A stretch of DNA of 64,000 nt. It comes from Carettochelys insculpta. Lineage: Eukaryota > Chordata > Testudines > Carettochelyidae. A program made the translations under genes and the position numbers. Every line of letters begins with the position of its first letter. The first letter of the stretch is position 1. A model generated the notes under the pieces. That model ran no database searches and had not been told where the DNA came from. It saw only the letters and a program-made list of their open reading frames with translations. The stretch covers positions 4,918,001-4,982,000 of the forward strand of contig NC_134167.1 of assembly GCF_033958435.1 (NCBI RefSeq). Direction: 5' to 3'. Positions 32,795 through 43,857 of the stretch are shown here, in pieces.

Positions 32795-34289
32795 GTAGGC
32801 CTTCTGCTCTAGCTCCTGCTTCTGCTTCACAGAAGTCACATGTTCACTCGATGCATGGACCGAGCTTGGCCAAAGCCTCGCAAATGAGCGTGTGCCTGTT
32901 GGGGCTTAGACAACAGCCTGGGGAAGGGGGGAGATGTCCACTGAGGACTGCTGTTTGCCAGTGCACCTCTTGAGTTTTTACAGCACCACATTCTCTGTTG
33001 CTCAGCCCCTAATGCACTTCCATTACCCAGAAGCCCCCTGGGCTCTTGAACAGCCCCAGAGCTGTGTTCACTATTAAGCACATGAGATGGTTTGATTCCT
33101 TTTTGCCATCTCTTGCTTGGGTTGGGTATCTTACCAGCTCCTGATTTCCCATGTGGTGCCCCCAGTTTTTGCCCAGGTTGGCTTTGCGCAGAGACTAGCT
33201 GCTTTGGGTAAGCGCTGAAAGTGCCTATAAACACCCAGACATAGCCTGTGAATTTACAGCACACACACGCACTCCCATGTGTGCACACCGCTATATAATC
33301 CTCAGGTGATGGGATAGGGGAGGGTGATGATGATTGGTCCTAGATCAACATTAAGGTTGGGCCAGTGCTCAGGTTCCAGGACATGAAAGCGTTGGCAAGA
33401 GGTTTTGTTGAGTTTTTGATGCCAGTAGCTGATTTAGTGAGATTTCCTCCACCTTGGATTGAAATTTTCGTGAGATCTCAGTCATAATGAAACTGAAATC
33501 AGAACCAGAAAATAAGGTCCCTTCTGCTTTTCAATCTAATCCAGAAATGAAAACAAAGCCACATGAACTGGTAAGGATCTTAGAATTCAACCCCCTAACC
33601 ACAGTTCCTGGCTTCATCCTTAGCCTCCTCTCACTGCTTTGGTCCTGAAGATTTCCAGTGGCTTGGGGGTTACTCTGCAGCAGATGCTGGCCAAAGTCAA
33701 TATCCATTTGGAGGTCTCCATTACGGCTTTGCCCAGATGAGTGATGTGTCCATAGTGAGTCGGGGTGTGATTGCAGCTTGTGGGGATGTGGCTGGGCTAG
33801 CTAGCTCAGGTATTGAGAGCAGTCAGATGACAGCAGCATGGGCTACTCACCCAAGCAATTACCCAGGATTTCAGGCAGGATTGTGTGCTGCTACAGGGAC
33901 GCACCGGCTCCACTCAAGCTAGTTAGATTGAAACCAGCTTGGGTACGTCTGCTGTTCCCAACGGTTGCAGGATGTAGGCCTGAAAGATGTGGCGTTATCT
34001 AGCTCAGTCCAGTGCTTTCTGCCACGCTAGTGAAGGTGAGGCAAGTTGTTCTATCGCCAGGCTTTAACCCATTCCATGTAGCACGTGAGGTAATACGATT
34101 TCCCTTGCTTACAATTTTAGAAGGTGTTGGGATCAGCCCAATCACCTGCAATCCTAGTCTCAGTGCTACAATACTGGCCACCTGGAAATTACTGGTCCCC
34201 TCGTCCCTGCACCAAAGCTGCATTGCTGAAGGCAGGAACAGCACTGGTTGGAACCACTCTGCAGTCTCCCTGTCTTTTAATGTCTATTG

Positions 34290-34378
34290 GATGGCTAGAC
34301 CTTGATCTGGAAGGAGGGCCCATTATTCTAGGCACTGTACAAAGACACATTCCTTGCCCCAAAGAGCTACCTACCTAG
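34290..34378 (-). repeat. Amniote CORE-type repeat fragment, antisense
   Basis: CTAGGCACTGTACAAAGACA then TTGCCCCAAAGAGCTACCTA, the same block as near 20265-20320. Confidence 0.6.
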
Positions 34379-34939
34379 ATGGGCATCGCCTACTCACGGT
34401 CCCCACCAGAGGCTGAGTCTCTGCCTTCCTCCACAGAAACAAAGTAAGTCTCCGCTCTTGCTGCAGGCTGGTGAGCACACGTGAAGGCAGCAATGTCACC
34501 CTTGGGCAGCCTCTAATTAGATCCAGCATGCTTGAGTAATTGCATCTTCTGTTTTCTTGTTACCACTCTGTGAGACAATCAGCAGCTCAATTTCATGCTA
34601 GAATTGCGGCACATCAGGGCCCTAACGCCACCTTGGTGGGCACCTCGGCTCTCTTTTCGTTGTGAGTTGCGCTTGGCAGGATTGTGCTCCTAACTGGCAA
34701 GAAGAGCGAAAACAACATTGTTATCAGTGTTGCTGCCTCGTGTGCTCCATCTGACACCTGACGGCAGAAGTGCTGCCGGTAGCAGTGGTGCTATGGGGTA
34801 TATCACTGGAGTCGGTTACTAACAGACTAGTCTTACTCAGAATAAACCCAGTAAATTCGACTTGGTCAAACTTGGAGCTCAGTTGTTACTTGGGGAGAGC
34901 TCAGCGGGAGACGAATGTTTTCCTGTAATTCTTTTGCAG

Positions 34940-35290
34940 TGACGAATGTAGATTGGGTGACACAAACTGTTTTGGGAATTGGAGACGGATCCACCAAATT
35001 GTTTTGGCAGAAAAACTGTACAAATCAAAGTATTTAATTTTGACCTTTTATGAAATAAACTGGTTCCATATTTTTTTGGTCAAAATAATCTTGTGCTTCA
35101 AAATGCCATTTAATTTTATTAGAGAGGAAAAAAAAAAAACTCCAGATGTTTTCAAATGGTCCAAAATCTATAATATTGTTCAAAACAAAACACTTTATTC
35201 AGTTGGATATTTTATTTATTTATTTATTTTGGATTCAATGTGTCAATATTTTTTTAAAAAAAATATTGTTTCACTTGAAACAATTTTTAC
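34940..35290. repeat. AT-rich cryptically repetitive tract
   Basis: Low-complexity sequence made of short A- and T-run words (TTTTGG, AAAAT, TTTATT), with a TTTATTTATTTATTTATTTT run at about 35211-35230. A long open frame at 34953-35363 follows from low stop density in this composition and is not a gene. Confidence 0.6.
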
Positions 35291-35377
35291 CCTGATTTGT
35301 CAGAACAGTCAGGCAGCCAAAACGGCCGTTATTAGCACAGCTCGAAATAGGAGTGATACCTGAGGAAAAATTGACTA

Positions 35378-35695
35378 CAGGTTGAATTTCTCAAGTCTGG
35401 AGCTCTCTCGTCCAGCAACATCCGTGATCTGGAATGTTAGCCGGACGGCCACTTATGGGTGTGGCCAAGTTTCCTGTGGCCTCACAGTCCTGGCTTTCAG
35501 TGTTCTGTGCTGTTTAGCTGTAATTTACCGCTAAGTGTCTTCTGAGCCCAGTAAGCATCAGGAGTTGTGCCTGTGTTCAATCAGTAGGAGTGCTGGTAAT
35601 GCTGCTAGACAATATTGACTTCCCATCGTCTGGCACATTCTCTCATCTGGCACTGGTCAGGTTCTGAGGGTGCCAAACTAGAGAGGTTCAACCTG
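35378..35695 (+). mobile_element. pogo/Tigger-like nonautonomous DNA transposon
   Basis: Starts CAGGTTGAATTTCTCAAGTC and ends GAGAGGTTCAACCTG, with TA on both sides (35376-35377 and 35696-35697). CAGGTTGA ends with TA duplication are typical of the pogo/Tigger branch of Tc1/mariner. It is 318 bp with no frame. A second copy in opposite orientation lies at 62762-63075. Confidence 0.8.
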
Positions 35696-36284
35696 TAGCA
35701 CACAGTCTGATTCTGACCTTTTGTATACTGTGAGGAGAGTCATTTTCTCTGCTTATGAATACAGGCACAGCTCCATTGGCTTCAGTCAAGCTGCCTGAAC
35801 TATACCAGCAGAGGATTTGTTCTCTGTCACTCCGCTGACGTCTGTGGCTGACAGTGGATTTACTCTAAAAATCAGGCTCAGTTGTTCCTTTTTACATCAG
35901 AACTCATTCTGTGAGAGTCAGTGGAATTGTTCCTGATGTACACATCTGTGAGATCAGAATCTGTCCATACGTGAGGACTTCTGAATTTGACCCATTGGGT
36001 AACTCAGGGGTAGTTCCATTAAAGTGACAAGGCCTCATTCTCCTGTCATCTACATAGGTGTAACTCCATTGACATCTCCAGAGTTACTCCAGTTTTATAC
36101 AAATGCAAGTGAGAGTAGAATCAAGCCCAGCAGAATTACACCACCCTTAACTTCAGTGGGCTAATGCACCTTTACCCCAGTGTAGCTGAGAACAGAACTA
36201 TGCACTTTGTTTTTCAGTTCTCACCACTTTGCTGAGTGCGAAGGTGGAGGGACTAGAACTCGGAACTCCTGGCTTTTGTGTCTA

Positions 36285-36860
36285 AGGCTGTGTCTAGATT
36301 GTCACAGCCAGCCCTAAAACTTTAGGCTTTTGGGTGGGTGTGGGTTGAAAAAACAACCTCGAGAAATCAAAGTTTTAGTGCTGAAAAGTGCTAGGCCAGA
36401 CAGCAATTTATTGTAGGGAACTACTGTTCTCCTGGTAATAAAGCTACTACACATTGTTCATGTCTTTTTATTTTTTAGAGCTCCCCCCAGGGGTAGAGTT
36501 ACTACACTGTGCACGTCATGCTGCCTTGGCCCCACAAAACGTGGGCTGCGTAGGCACACGCTAAAGCTATGTCTACACCTGCAGAGTTTTTGCACTGTCA
36601 GTTTCACCAGCGATAGTGAACAGGTGAAAGTAAAGCTCTGGTTTATGCACACTGACTCACTTCGATCAGTGTCAGAGTGTGTTTACATTTGGAGCACTTC
36701 TGTTGCTGATCAGGGCAGCTCCCTGAGGGTAGCTGCACTGTGAGATAGCTGTCTCCATTTTGACCATAGGTCTTGTGGGAAGCAGGGGGATCGCAGGGCA
36801 TCCTGGCTCCCTGCACAGCCCCCCGCCTCCCCAAACACTGATTCACTCCAGGAGCTCAGT
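36285..36860. mobile_element. Probable MITE sequences with GTCTACAC-type ends
   Basis: Two starts of a common type occur: AGGCTGTGTCTAGATTG at 36285 and AAGCTATGTCTACACCTGC near 36563. Sequence between and after them looks like nonautonomous DNA transposon, but I cannot define both ends. Other copies of the GGCTNTGTCTACAC word begin elements at 40953 and 45270. Confidence 0.4.
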
Positions 36861-37227
36861 GTTGCTCCAAGCAAGGGATCATTTGCTCTGTGGAACAGCC
36901 ATTGTGAACTAGGCAGGAGATAAATGAGCAGTTGCCAAGAAAACAGGAAGGAGGAAGGGGATAAAAGCTATGTAAACAGGAAGAATAGGTCTTCACTTGC
37001 ACGTGACTGCAAAAGCATCACCTGTAAAAGCAGCACACCTCTCGTGAAGGTGGCTTTCTTTTTGCGGTCACAAGGGGACTTCTTCCACTGTAAATGCCAA
37101 TTATAGACATGCTCTGAGTCTGTGACTGACGCCATATCCGACATCATGCAAGAAAACAGAAAGAAAAAGTTAGCTTATATATTTGAACTTTGGTAAAAGC
37201 TTTTCTTGGCAGAGCAGCAATGGTCCC

Positions 37228-37229
<2 letters not shown>

Positions 37230-37260
<31 letters not shown>
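37230..37260 (+). repeat. (GT)n microsatellite
   Basis: About 15 uninterrupted GT units in the intron between the third and fourth exons here. Confidence 0.97.
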
Positions 37261-37264
<4 letters not shown>

Positions 37265-37911
37265 AAAACCTTGTGCGCCAGCAACTCACTCAGAGAGTAC
37301 AAATCTCATTTTTTGGAGTCTGTGACTTTCTTCTTTAGCACTGTTTGAACTGCCAAAGGATGAAAGGAAGAGTTGCTGCTAATGGCCCCATCTCACTTCA
37401 CATTGGGAGATTTCAGTGCTTTTATGGACATCTCTGGCAGTAAAAGGTCTATTGTAGTGAGATTGGGAGAGCCTCTTGTTCGGGTTTTGTTCTTAAATTG
37501 TACCTACTCCTTCAGAGGCTAATTCCCCTCCCTGCACTCAGCCTTCTCAGCTCTCTCTCTCACCAGGGCTTCCTGGGAGAACATGGCTTGTGTATCGCTG
37601 GCCAGTCTGCAGGCTTAGCACCAGTGGCTGGAATGGGGCAGACCCACAGCACCTTTCAAACTGAGACCAAATGGAAAGATAACTAGACCTGTCGATGCTC
37701 AGGACTAGCCCTGACAGCCAGACCTCAGAAGAGCTGCACCCCTGCCAAACAGCAGCATAGGTGCAAGCAGCTGAAGCCATGGAAACTTGTAACTGGAATC
37801 GCCTCCACTTAGCTCAGTTCATTCATGTCCCAGCTTGCCTGTGTCTGTACTTGTGCTGGCCCATAATAGCTGAATCAGGGCTGGAAGACAAGGCATAAAA
37901 TAGCCTGTAAG

Positions 37912-38092
37912 CAGCCTTCCCTCTAATTTTTTCCATCCAATGGGTGGAATAAATTTTGCTGTGTGCACCAAGGCATGTTGCACCACCAATAGAAACACAC
38001 GCTGCTGGCTGTGGGCATTCTGCTGATCAGCTGGCTGGTACCTGAATCTTTCCTGGGCTGCTGTGCAAGCACTCATCTTTCAGGGAATACTT
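37912..38092 (+). mobile_element. hAT-like MITE, family A
   Basis: Starts CAGCCTTCCCTCTAA and ends CAGGGAATACTT. Internal words GGTGGAATAAATTTTG, ACCAATAGAAACACA and CTGATCAGCTGGCTGG match the other copies. The flanks show only a weak 8-bp match. Confidence 0.75.
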
Positions 38093-38969
38093 CTGGTAAA
38101 AACAACCCACCTGCTAGAAAATCTGAGTTCTTCCCCTCCCCATGGCTTCTCCCCATTCGCAGCCTAAGCTATATTGAGCTGCTGCTGCTGCTGCATAGCT
38201 AGATTGTGATGGGGGGCAGGTGCTGGCCATCACTAGAAATGTCCATGATGTTAGAACACAGCCATTAAGAGTCACATTAACCAATGCACTGGTAAATGCG
38301 TCTTTGTGGGCAGAGTCCCCAGGGGCCTCTGTGTTTAACACCATATCAGGTGTTGAGCCAAGATATCATTCCAGGAGGGTTTGCCTACAGCCAGCTGACA
38401 GTGCTAAATGCAACAGTCCCAGCCAAGGCTTATCTGAGAGCATTGGCACTTAACATGACTTGTGTCACCCTGGCATTCAGGCTTGCACCAAGCAGCTGTA
38501 CCCCCACAAAAAATAGCTCCGGATTTGCAGCGCTTCAACTGCAGCCCTCTTCCTACCTGCTCAAAGCCAGCTAGCTCCACTTTAAAGCACCACTTAACCG
38601 AAGCTAGAGATTTGTGTGTGTGGATGGGGCAAGCCCCCGACTGGGGTGGGGCAGAGGGGGCAAAGGAGACAGTTGCCCCTGGGCCTGGCGCTTCAGAGGA
38701 GCCCAGAGTTCCAGCTGCTGTGTAGCCAAAGTAACGGTGGCAGCAGGAGCTCCAGGCCCCTTTGGAGTGCCACAGTCAGATGCTCTACATGGCTGGGTAA
38801 GAGGGTGGGCACTGAGGGTTGACAGCCCTTGGTCCCGCTCCTTTCATCCTTAACTCTGCCCCTTCCAGGTGTATGGAGCTGGGCCCCATCCAACTTTGCC
38901 CTAGGTCCCAGGGTGGCTGTTTGCCCTGCTGGTTGAGGGTAACACTAGGGCCATGTAATCGTGGTGTTG

Positions 38970-39135
38970 ATGATTCAGCTTGGACTGCAGCCTGAGATCT
39001 GTCACCTGGCGGGATCCTAGAGCCTGAGGTTCAGCCCACACCTGGATATCTCCACTGCGATTAAACAGCCTGAACACTGTGAACCTGACTCAGCAGATGT
39101 GGGCCAGCCACCGTCTTTAATTGCAGGGTGAACTT
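38970..39135. mobile_element. Possible palindromic MITE remnant
   Basis: CTTGGACTGCAGCCTGAGAT, AGAGCCTGAGGTTCAGCC and CACTGCGATTAAACAGCCTG then CCAGCCACCGTCTTTAATTGC resemble a GC-rich inverted-repeat transposon I recall from turtles. A related fragment lies at 40755-40875. Ends are not set. Confidence 0.4.
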
Positions 39136-39938
39136 ACCCTACATGTAAAATTTGACACTGTGAGTGTGCCATGTAGAGACTGGGTCTTGCTATGTTTGTA
39201 TGTCTCCTTGTGCAGTGGGGCCCCAAATCTGCATGGGGCCTGCAAGCGGGATTGCGGTATAAAATACAATAATGATACCTGGGTTCATTTGCTGTAATAT
39301 TTTCAGGCAAGGGAACAAGAGAGAGGTGACCTTAGTCAAGTGGAGTTTGCAGAAGTTGAATGAATATTTGGGAGAATTATTTTGTTTGCACTAGCTGCCC
39401 ACATCTAGGCAGGAGTCCAGCAGAGAGGCTAAGCAGCCGAGGGAGTGAGGGATGGGAATTTTCTTTCTTCTGTCCTTTTCAAAGCTTTCCTGACAGCTCC
39501 AGAATACAAACAGCACATGGAGAGACTTAATGTTTCAACACACTCTGAACTCCCTTCAAATGCCCCATGCAAATGTGGAAGCCTGGTAATTGCAGGTCTG
39601 TGATCGGAATGAGAACAGTTTGGAATGCCCTTGTGGGCTGGCACTGCAAGGACGGTGGAAAACTCCACAAGTTCAGGTCCCACGAAATGGGGCTTAGTGT
39701 GCTCTGGAGGGGCAGTTTGTGTGGTGCAGGTGGATCGAGTCATGCCTTAGAACAGAAGGTAAGGCAGAGACCAGCGCGTTCCTTTCTTACCAGCTATGGG
39801 GAATGACTTGTCTCATTCTCAGCGTAACACTGGAGGGAGATCTCGCTGCTTTGTTTCTGGAGATTAAAGAGAAGTGACAGGAAGGAGGAAGCTTGGACTA
39901 GAATTGCCAGACAACAGAGATGTTTCTCAGTGTTCACA

Positions 39939-40080
39939 TAGGGCGATCAGATGTCCTGATTTTCTGGGGACAGTCCCAATATTCTGGACTTTGTCTTATA
40001 TTGGTGCCTATTCCTATTCCTATTCCTATTCCTATTCTGATTTTTCCACTTGCTGTTGGTCTCCTTATCTGCACACTCCC
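39939..40080 (+). mobile_element. MITE fragment (GGGTGACC type) with internal CTATTC tandem repeat
   Basis: TAGGGCGATCAGATGTCCTG then GGGGACAGTCCCAATATTCT is a decayed copy of the element type that starts TAGGGTGACCAGA. It carries five tandem copies of CTATTC at about 40007-40037. Related ends occur at 11991 and near 63480. Confidence 0.6.
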
Positions 40081-40189
40081 TTTATTCTGCCACACACTGT
40101 TAGAAGCGACCAGTGACGTTGCATGGTGGTTAGAGGCATTAATCTCTGACCACGCAGTGTCTGTCTATGATGCAGTATGGATGGTCTAT

Positions 40190-40390
40190 CACTGAAAGCA
40201 ATTGCCTGGGAATCAGGACTCCTAGGTTCTATTCCTGACTGTCTGAAGCAAGGCAGTGGGTAGATAAGGTGACTGGGAGTCAGGAATCTGTTTCCCTCTG
40301 TTACAAACTTCATGTGTGTCTCGGTTTTCCCATCTCTAAAGTGGATGTAATTGTAGTTGACTACCAGGTTGTATGAAACCCTAAGAACTT
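40190..40390 (+). repeat. MIR-like CORE-SINE
   Basis: GGGAATCAGGACTCCTAGGT, TTCTATTCCTGACTGTCTGA and TCTCGGTTTTCCCATCTCTA are in MIR order. It ends about 40 bp before a GFRA2 exon and provides part of that intron's 3' region. Confidence 0.75.
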
Positions 40391-40427
40391 TGGCAAGACC
40401 TCCTGGCTTGTTCTTTCTCCTCCACAG

Positions 40428-40481
40428 GAACATGGACCGAAGCTAAACAAATCCAAAGAGCACAGTCTCTGCTTCTCGGAG
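40428..40481 (+). CDS. GFRA2: GFRA2 54-bp exon
   Basis: A phase 0-0 exon of 18 codons reading EHGPKLNKSKEHSLCFSE. NKS is a potential N-glycosylation site and one cysteine is conserved in position with the mammalian sequence I recall, which also has 18 residues here. The acceptor is CTTTCTCCTCCACAG and the donor GTAGGT. Because it is in frame at both ends, skipping it would keep the reading frame and the GPI signal. Confidence 0.93.
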
Positions 40482-40954
40482 GTAGGTGTCAGGGCCTCTT
40501 CTGGGAAGAGAGCAAGGGGAGACTGGAGATCATAGAAGCGGGACCATGAGGATGCTTTGTGTTTTGTGTCCGTGCCAACAGAAGCAAGGGATGGAGCCAG
40601 ATTCGATTACAAATAAGGCTCAGCATATCTACTGGGACTGTAAGGTTTCTCTGAGCTGTGTGTGTGTGTCTCCCTAACACCTAGTCAGCCCTAGGGTATG
40701 AGCTAACCCTAATTACTGCTTGATTCTGCAAGGGTGCTCTTCTAGGTTGAGTCCTACATGTCCAGCCTGAGCCAGAATATCTACATTTCACTTGTACAGC
40801 CTCTGAGCCCATGTCAGCTGACCCAGGGGGCAGCCACGTGCATTCAGGTGCCGTGTAGATGTACCCAAAGTCCCGATCGACTTGTCATGTAAGTGTCATC
40901 CAGGCAGTGAAGCAACAGGAAGTTGAAGAGGCCAGAGAGGGCTCAGCATCTTAG

Positions 40955-41230
40955 GCTTTGTCTACACTAGAGAACAGAGCAATTTCTTTAAAGCCATTAG
41001 TCTTTAAAGTGCCACTTGACTGCTTTTTGTTTTGATAGAGCCATTTCTGTTCACTTGGATTAAGCACAAAAGTTTTAGCATGTCCCCATCAGCCAAGCTG
41101 AGTCAGTTGAAGGAGCCCTTGCAGGTGTGTTTCCCATCCACACTCTGGGTACTTCTCCCACAGTTCTCAGCTCAGCTCCTAGGTGCAATGGATTCTGGGG
41201 AATTTCACAAGGCCAGTGTGGGATAGAAGT
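40955..41230. mobile_element. MITE remnant with Penelope-tail insertion
   Basis: It starts GGCTTTGTCTACACTAG and runs to about 41230 (CCCAGAATCC-type word in reverse: GGATTCTGGGGAATTTCAC near 41190). Nested within it, about 40997-41034, ATTAGTCTTTAAAGTGCCAC then TTGACTGCTTTTTGTTTT is the tail variant seen at 6395-6440. Confidence 0.5.
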
Positions 41231-41749
41231 AGGATGCACAGCCACTGATGGGGAAGAGGGCTTGTTTGTCTAGGGGCCTGGGTGACTTAAAAGGGTCTGG
41301 GGCTCTGGAGGCAGCTGCTGCAGTAATAGCAACTGTGAGCTTCCTGATGCTTTCAGATCACATCAGCTTAATCACTGGCAGGGCCAGCAGCAACTTGGGG
41401 CACCCAGTCCCACCTTTGGAGGGTGGGAGGGCAGCTGTTCCTGGGGAGTTGAGCCTAGGCAGTTCAGGCCAGGAGACCATAAAGGGCTGGCTGGGTATTG
41501 TTAGCCCCCAGCCTACCCTCCCTCTTCTGCCCAAGGCCTTGCCCCTTTGGGGGGCTTGGAGCCACCTCCACCTTGCCCAGGGGCTGCCAATTGAGTCAAC
41601 AGCCCTGGTGGGAGGCCCAGACAGCAATACTGTTTAGCTAGATTGTGCCCATTACAGGCACCATAACATCAAAGCCTCCAAGGGTGTTTTGTTTAGATCT
41701 GCTGTAGCAGACTTGGCTGAGCACAGTGGAGACCTGGCAGCTTTGTGAG

Positions 41750-42045
41750 GAGCTGGCTGTTGCAATGGTTTTTAACTTCAGAGTTTGAAAAGTTGATGAA
41801 ACTTTTAAATACCAAAAAGGGGGAAGTTTTTGATGGCAGGTTCAAAAAATTCACCTGTTTTTTCAATTGGTTATACAGCAGGATTGACATTTTCAAAAAT
41901 TTTTTCAGGGGAAAAACAGTCAGAATTTTGGGAAAAACTCCAACATTTTAAAATTAAAAATTCAGTTTTGAAAAAAAAAATCAAAAAGTGGAAAAATCTG
42001 AGTTTTGAGGGAAAAAATGCAAAAGCACTTCGATTTCTTTGAATC
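41750..42045. repeat. A/T-run cryptic repeat tract
   Basis: Nearly 300 bp built of GAAAA, TTTTG and AAATT words, for example TTTGAAAAGTTGATGAAAC and TCAGTTTTGAAAAAAAAAAT. Same composition type as 34940-35290, with strand asymmetry that changes along its length. Confidence 0.6.
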
Positions 42046-42050
42046 CCTTG

Positions 42051-42247
42051 CAATGTTCCTTTTCACGTTTTCTATCCATATGCGGAATAAATGATGTTAT
42101 GTACACCGAAGTATGTGGGGATGTGCACCTGCCGTAGAAACACACGGTGCCGGATGTGGACAGCTGTGGGTGCTCTGCTGATCGGCTCGGCATCACCTGA
42201 ATCTCTCCTGGGTGGCCAGCCAAGTGCTCAGCTTACAGGGAACACTT
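42051..42247 (+). mobile_element. hAT-like MITE, family A
   Basis: Starts CAATGTTCCTTTTCACG and ends CAGGGAACACTT. Flanks ATCCCTTG (42043-42050) and ATCCCCTT (42248-42255) match at 6 of 8. Contains GCGGAATAAATGATG, CCGTAGAAACACACGGTG and CTCTGCTGATCGGCT. Confidence 0.75.
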
Positions 42248-42369
42248 ATCCCCTTCAAAATTTAGAATATATTAAAAAAAAAAAGTAGGATATTTGCCAA
42301 ACGTTTGCAGCACAACGTTTTAATAGTGAGGAAAGAGCCACTGGAGCAGTAAACAGTACATAGACAGTA

Positions 42370-43265
42370 CGCCTATTAAGTTTGCAGATGATACCAAGCT
42401 AGGAGGGGTTGCAACTGCTTTGGAGGATAGGGCCAAAATTCAAAATGATCTGGATAAATTGGAGAAATGGTCTGAAGGAAACAGGATGAAGTTTAATAAA
42501 GACAAATGCAAAGTGCTCCACTTAGGAAGGAACAATCAGTTTTACACATACAGCATGGGAAGCGACTGTCTAGGAAGGAGTATGGCAGAAAGGGATCTAG
42601 GGGTTATAGTGGACCACAAGTTAGATATGAGTGTGATGCTGTTGCAAAAAAAGCAAACATGATTCTGGGATGCGTTAACAGGTGTGTTGTGAACAAGACA
42701 CGAGAAGTCATTCTTCTGCTCTACTCTGTGCGGGTTAGGCCTCGGTTGGAGTATTGTGTCCAGTTCTGGGCGCCACAGTTCAAGAAAGATGTAGAAAAAT
42801 TGGAGAGGGTCCAGAAAAGAGCAACAAGAATGATCAGAGGTCTGGAGAACATGACTTATGAAGAAAGGCTGAAAGAATTGGGTGTGTTTAGTTTGGAAAA
42901 AAGAAGATTAAGGGGGGACATGATAGCGGTTTTCAGGTATCTAAAAGGGAGTCACAAGGAGGAGGGAGAAAACTTGTTCTTCTTGGCCTCTAAGAATAGA
43001 ACAAGAAGCAATGGGCTTAAACTGCAGCAAGGGAGGTTTAGGTTGGATATTAGGAAAAAGTTCCTAACTGTCAGGGCGGGCAAACAGTGGAATAAATTGC
43101 CTAGGGAGGTTGTGGAATCTCCATCTCTGGAGATACCTTTAGAACAGGTAAGATAAGTGTCTATCAGGGATGGTCTAGACAGTACTTGGTCCTGCCATGA
43201 GGGTGGGGGGCTGGACTCGGTGACCTCTCAAGGTCACTTCCAGTCCTAGTATTCTATGATTCCAT
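42370..43265 (+). mobile_element. CR1 LINE, sense, 5'-truncated, one frameshift
   Basis: Begins at the reverse transcriptase catalytic motif ([10 protein letters not shown]) and runs to a tail with ATTCTATGATTCCATGATTC. Two overlapping frames (to 42662, then to 43156) are one coding region broken by a small deletion near 42640, where DMS and AVAKKAN should join. The second frame carries the conserved C-terminal CR1 words RVQKRATRMIRGLE and [14 protein letters not shown] 3' UTR with GGGGGCTGGACTCGGTGACC follows. In the last GFRA2 intron, same strand as the gene. Confidence 0.93.
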
Positions 43266-43275
43266 GATTCTAACC

Positions 43276-43473
43276 TAAGGGATGTGGTAGATTATCCATC
43301 TCTTGATGCTTTCCAGTCAATATTGGATCCCTTGTTGGAAAAGATGCTGGAGACAGACCCAAGTCATTGGGCTCAGTACAGGAATAACTGGCTGTTATTT
43401 CCTGGCTTGTGTTGTGCAGGAGGTCAAACTAGAAGATGAATTGGTTCCTCCTGGCCTTAAAATCTGAGAAGGT
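43276..43473 (+). mobile_element. CR1 3'-end fragment, sense, different subfamily
   Basis: ATTGGGCTCAGTACAGGAAT, TGTTGTGCAGGAGGTCAAAC, TAGAAGATGAATTGGTTCCT and CTGGCCTTAAAATCTGAGAA are the 3' end of a CR1 of another subfamily from that at 42370. It ends about 120 bp upstream of the last GFRA2 exon. Confidence 0.75.
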
Positions 43474-43596
43474 GGAAAAGCATTTAGTACAGCTGATATG
43501 CTATTCCAAAATAAGATCGGATGCTTTGCCTCATGTGAGTTAATTTCTCTGCCACTGAACTCACCCTGTTTTGCATTCCTCTGCCCACAGACACAG

Positions 43597-43719
43597 CTGA
43601 CCACAGACATTATGCCACACCAGAAGACTTTTGTGGACCAGAAGGCATCTGGCAGCCGACATTCAAGCAGGGGTATCCTCTCTGCTCTTCCATTTCTTCT
43701 CATGATCGTGGTGTTATAA
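43597..43719 (+). CDS. GFRA2: GFRA2 terminal coding exon with GPI-anchor signal
   Basis: Encodes LTTDIMPHQKTFVDQKASGS, then RHSSRG and a hydrophobic tail ILSALPFLLMIVVL followed by TAA. The layout is that of a GPI-anchor signal: a small-residue region (candidate attachment near ASGS or SS), a basic spacer, then 14 hydrophobic residues at the extreme C-terminus. The start chosen is after CCCACAGACACAG: it gives 40 residues, the number I recall for human, and begins LTT as there. An upstream acceptor would start the exon at 43591 and insert Thr-Gln. Apart from LTT the sequence is poorly conserved, as is usual for this region. Confidence 0.9.
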   Translation: MTTDIMPHQKTFVDQKASGSRHSSRGILSALPFLLMIVVL

Positions 43720-43851
43720 AGGAGAGAGGAACCGCACTGTGAAGGAAATGCCAACAAAACCCACACTCGCACACACATACACACCCCAAAACTCTTGCAA
43801 GAATTCTTTCTCAAGTTGTTTTCTCCCAGGGCTTCTGCTTTTGAGAATTGA

Positions 43852-43857
43852 AATAAA
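43852..43857 (+). promoter_or_regulatory. Candidate proximal poly(A) signal
   Basis: AATAAA about 130 bp after the stop codon, in GAAATAAAAAGG. If used it would give a very short 3' UTR. Whether it is used cannot be told from sequence. Confidence 0.35.

Noticed and set aside
34953..35363. 136-codon open frame
   Set aside because: The sequence is AT-run low complexity (lysine, phenylalanine, isoleucine rich), with no domain and no match to GFRA2.
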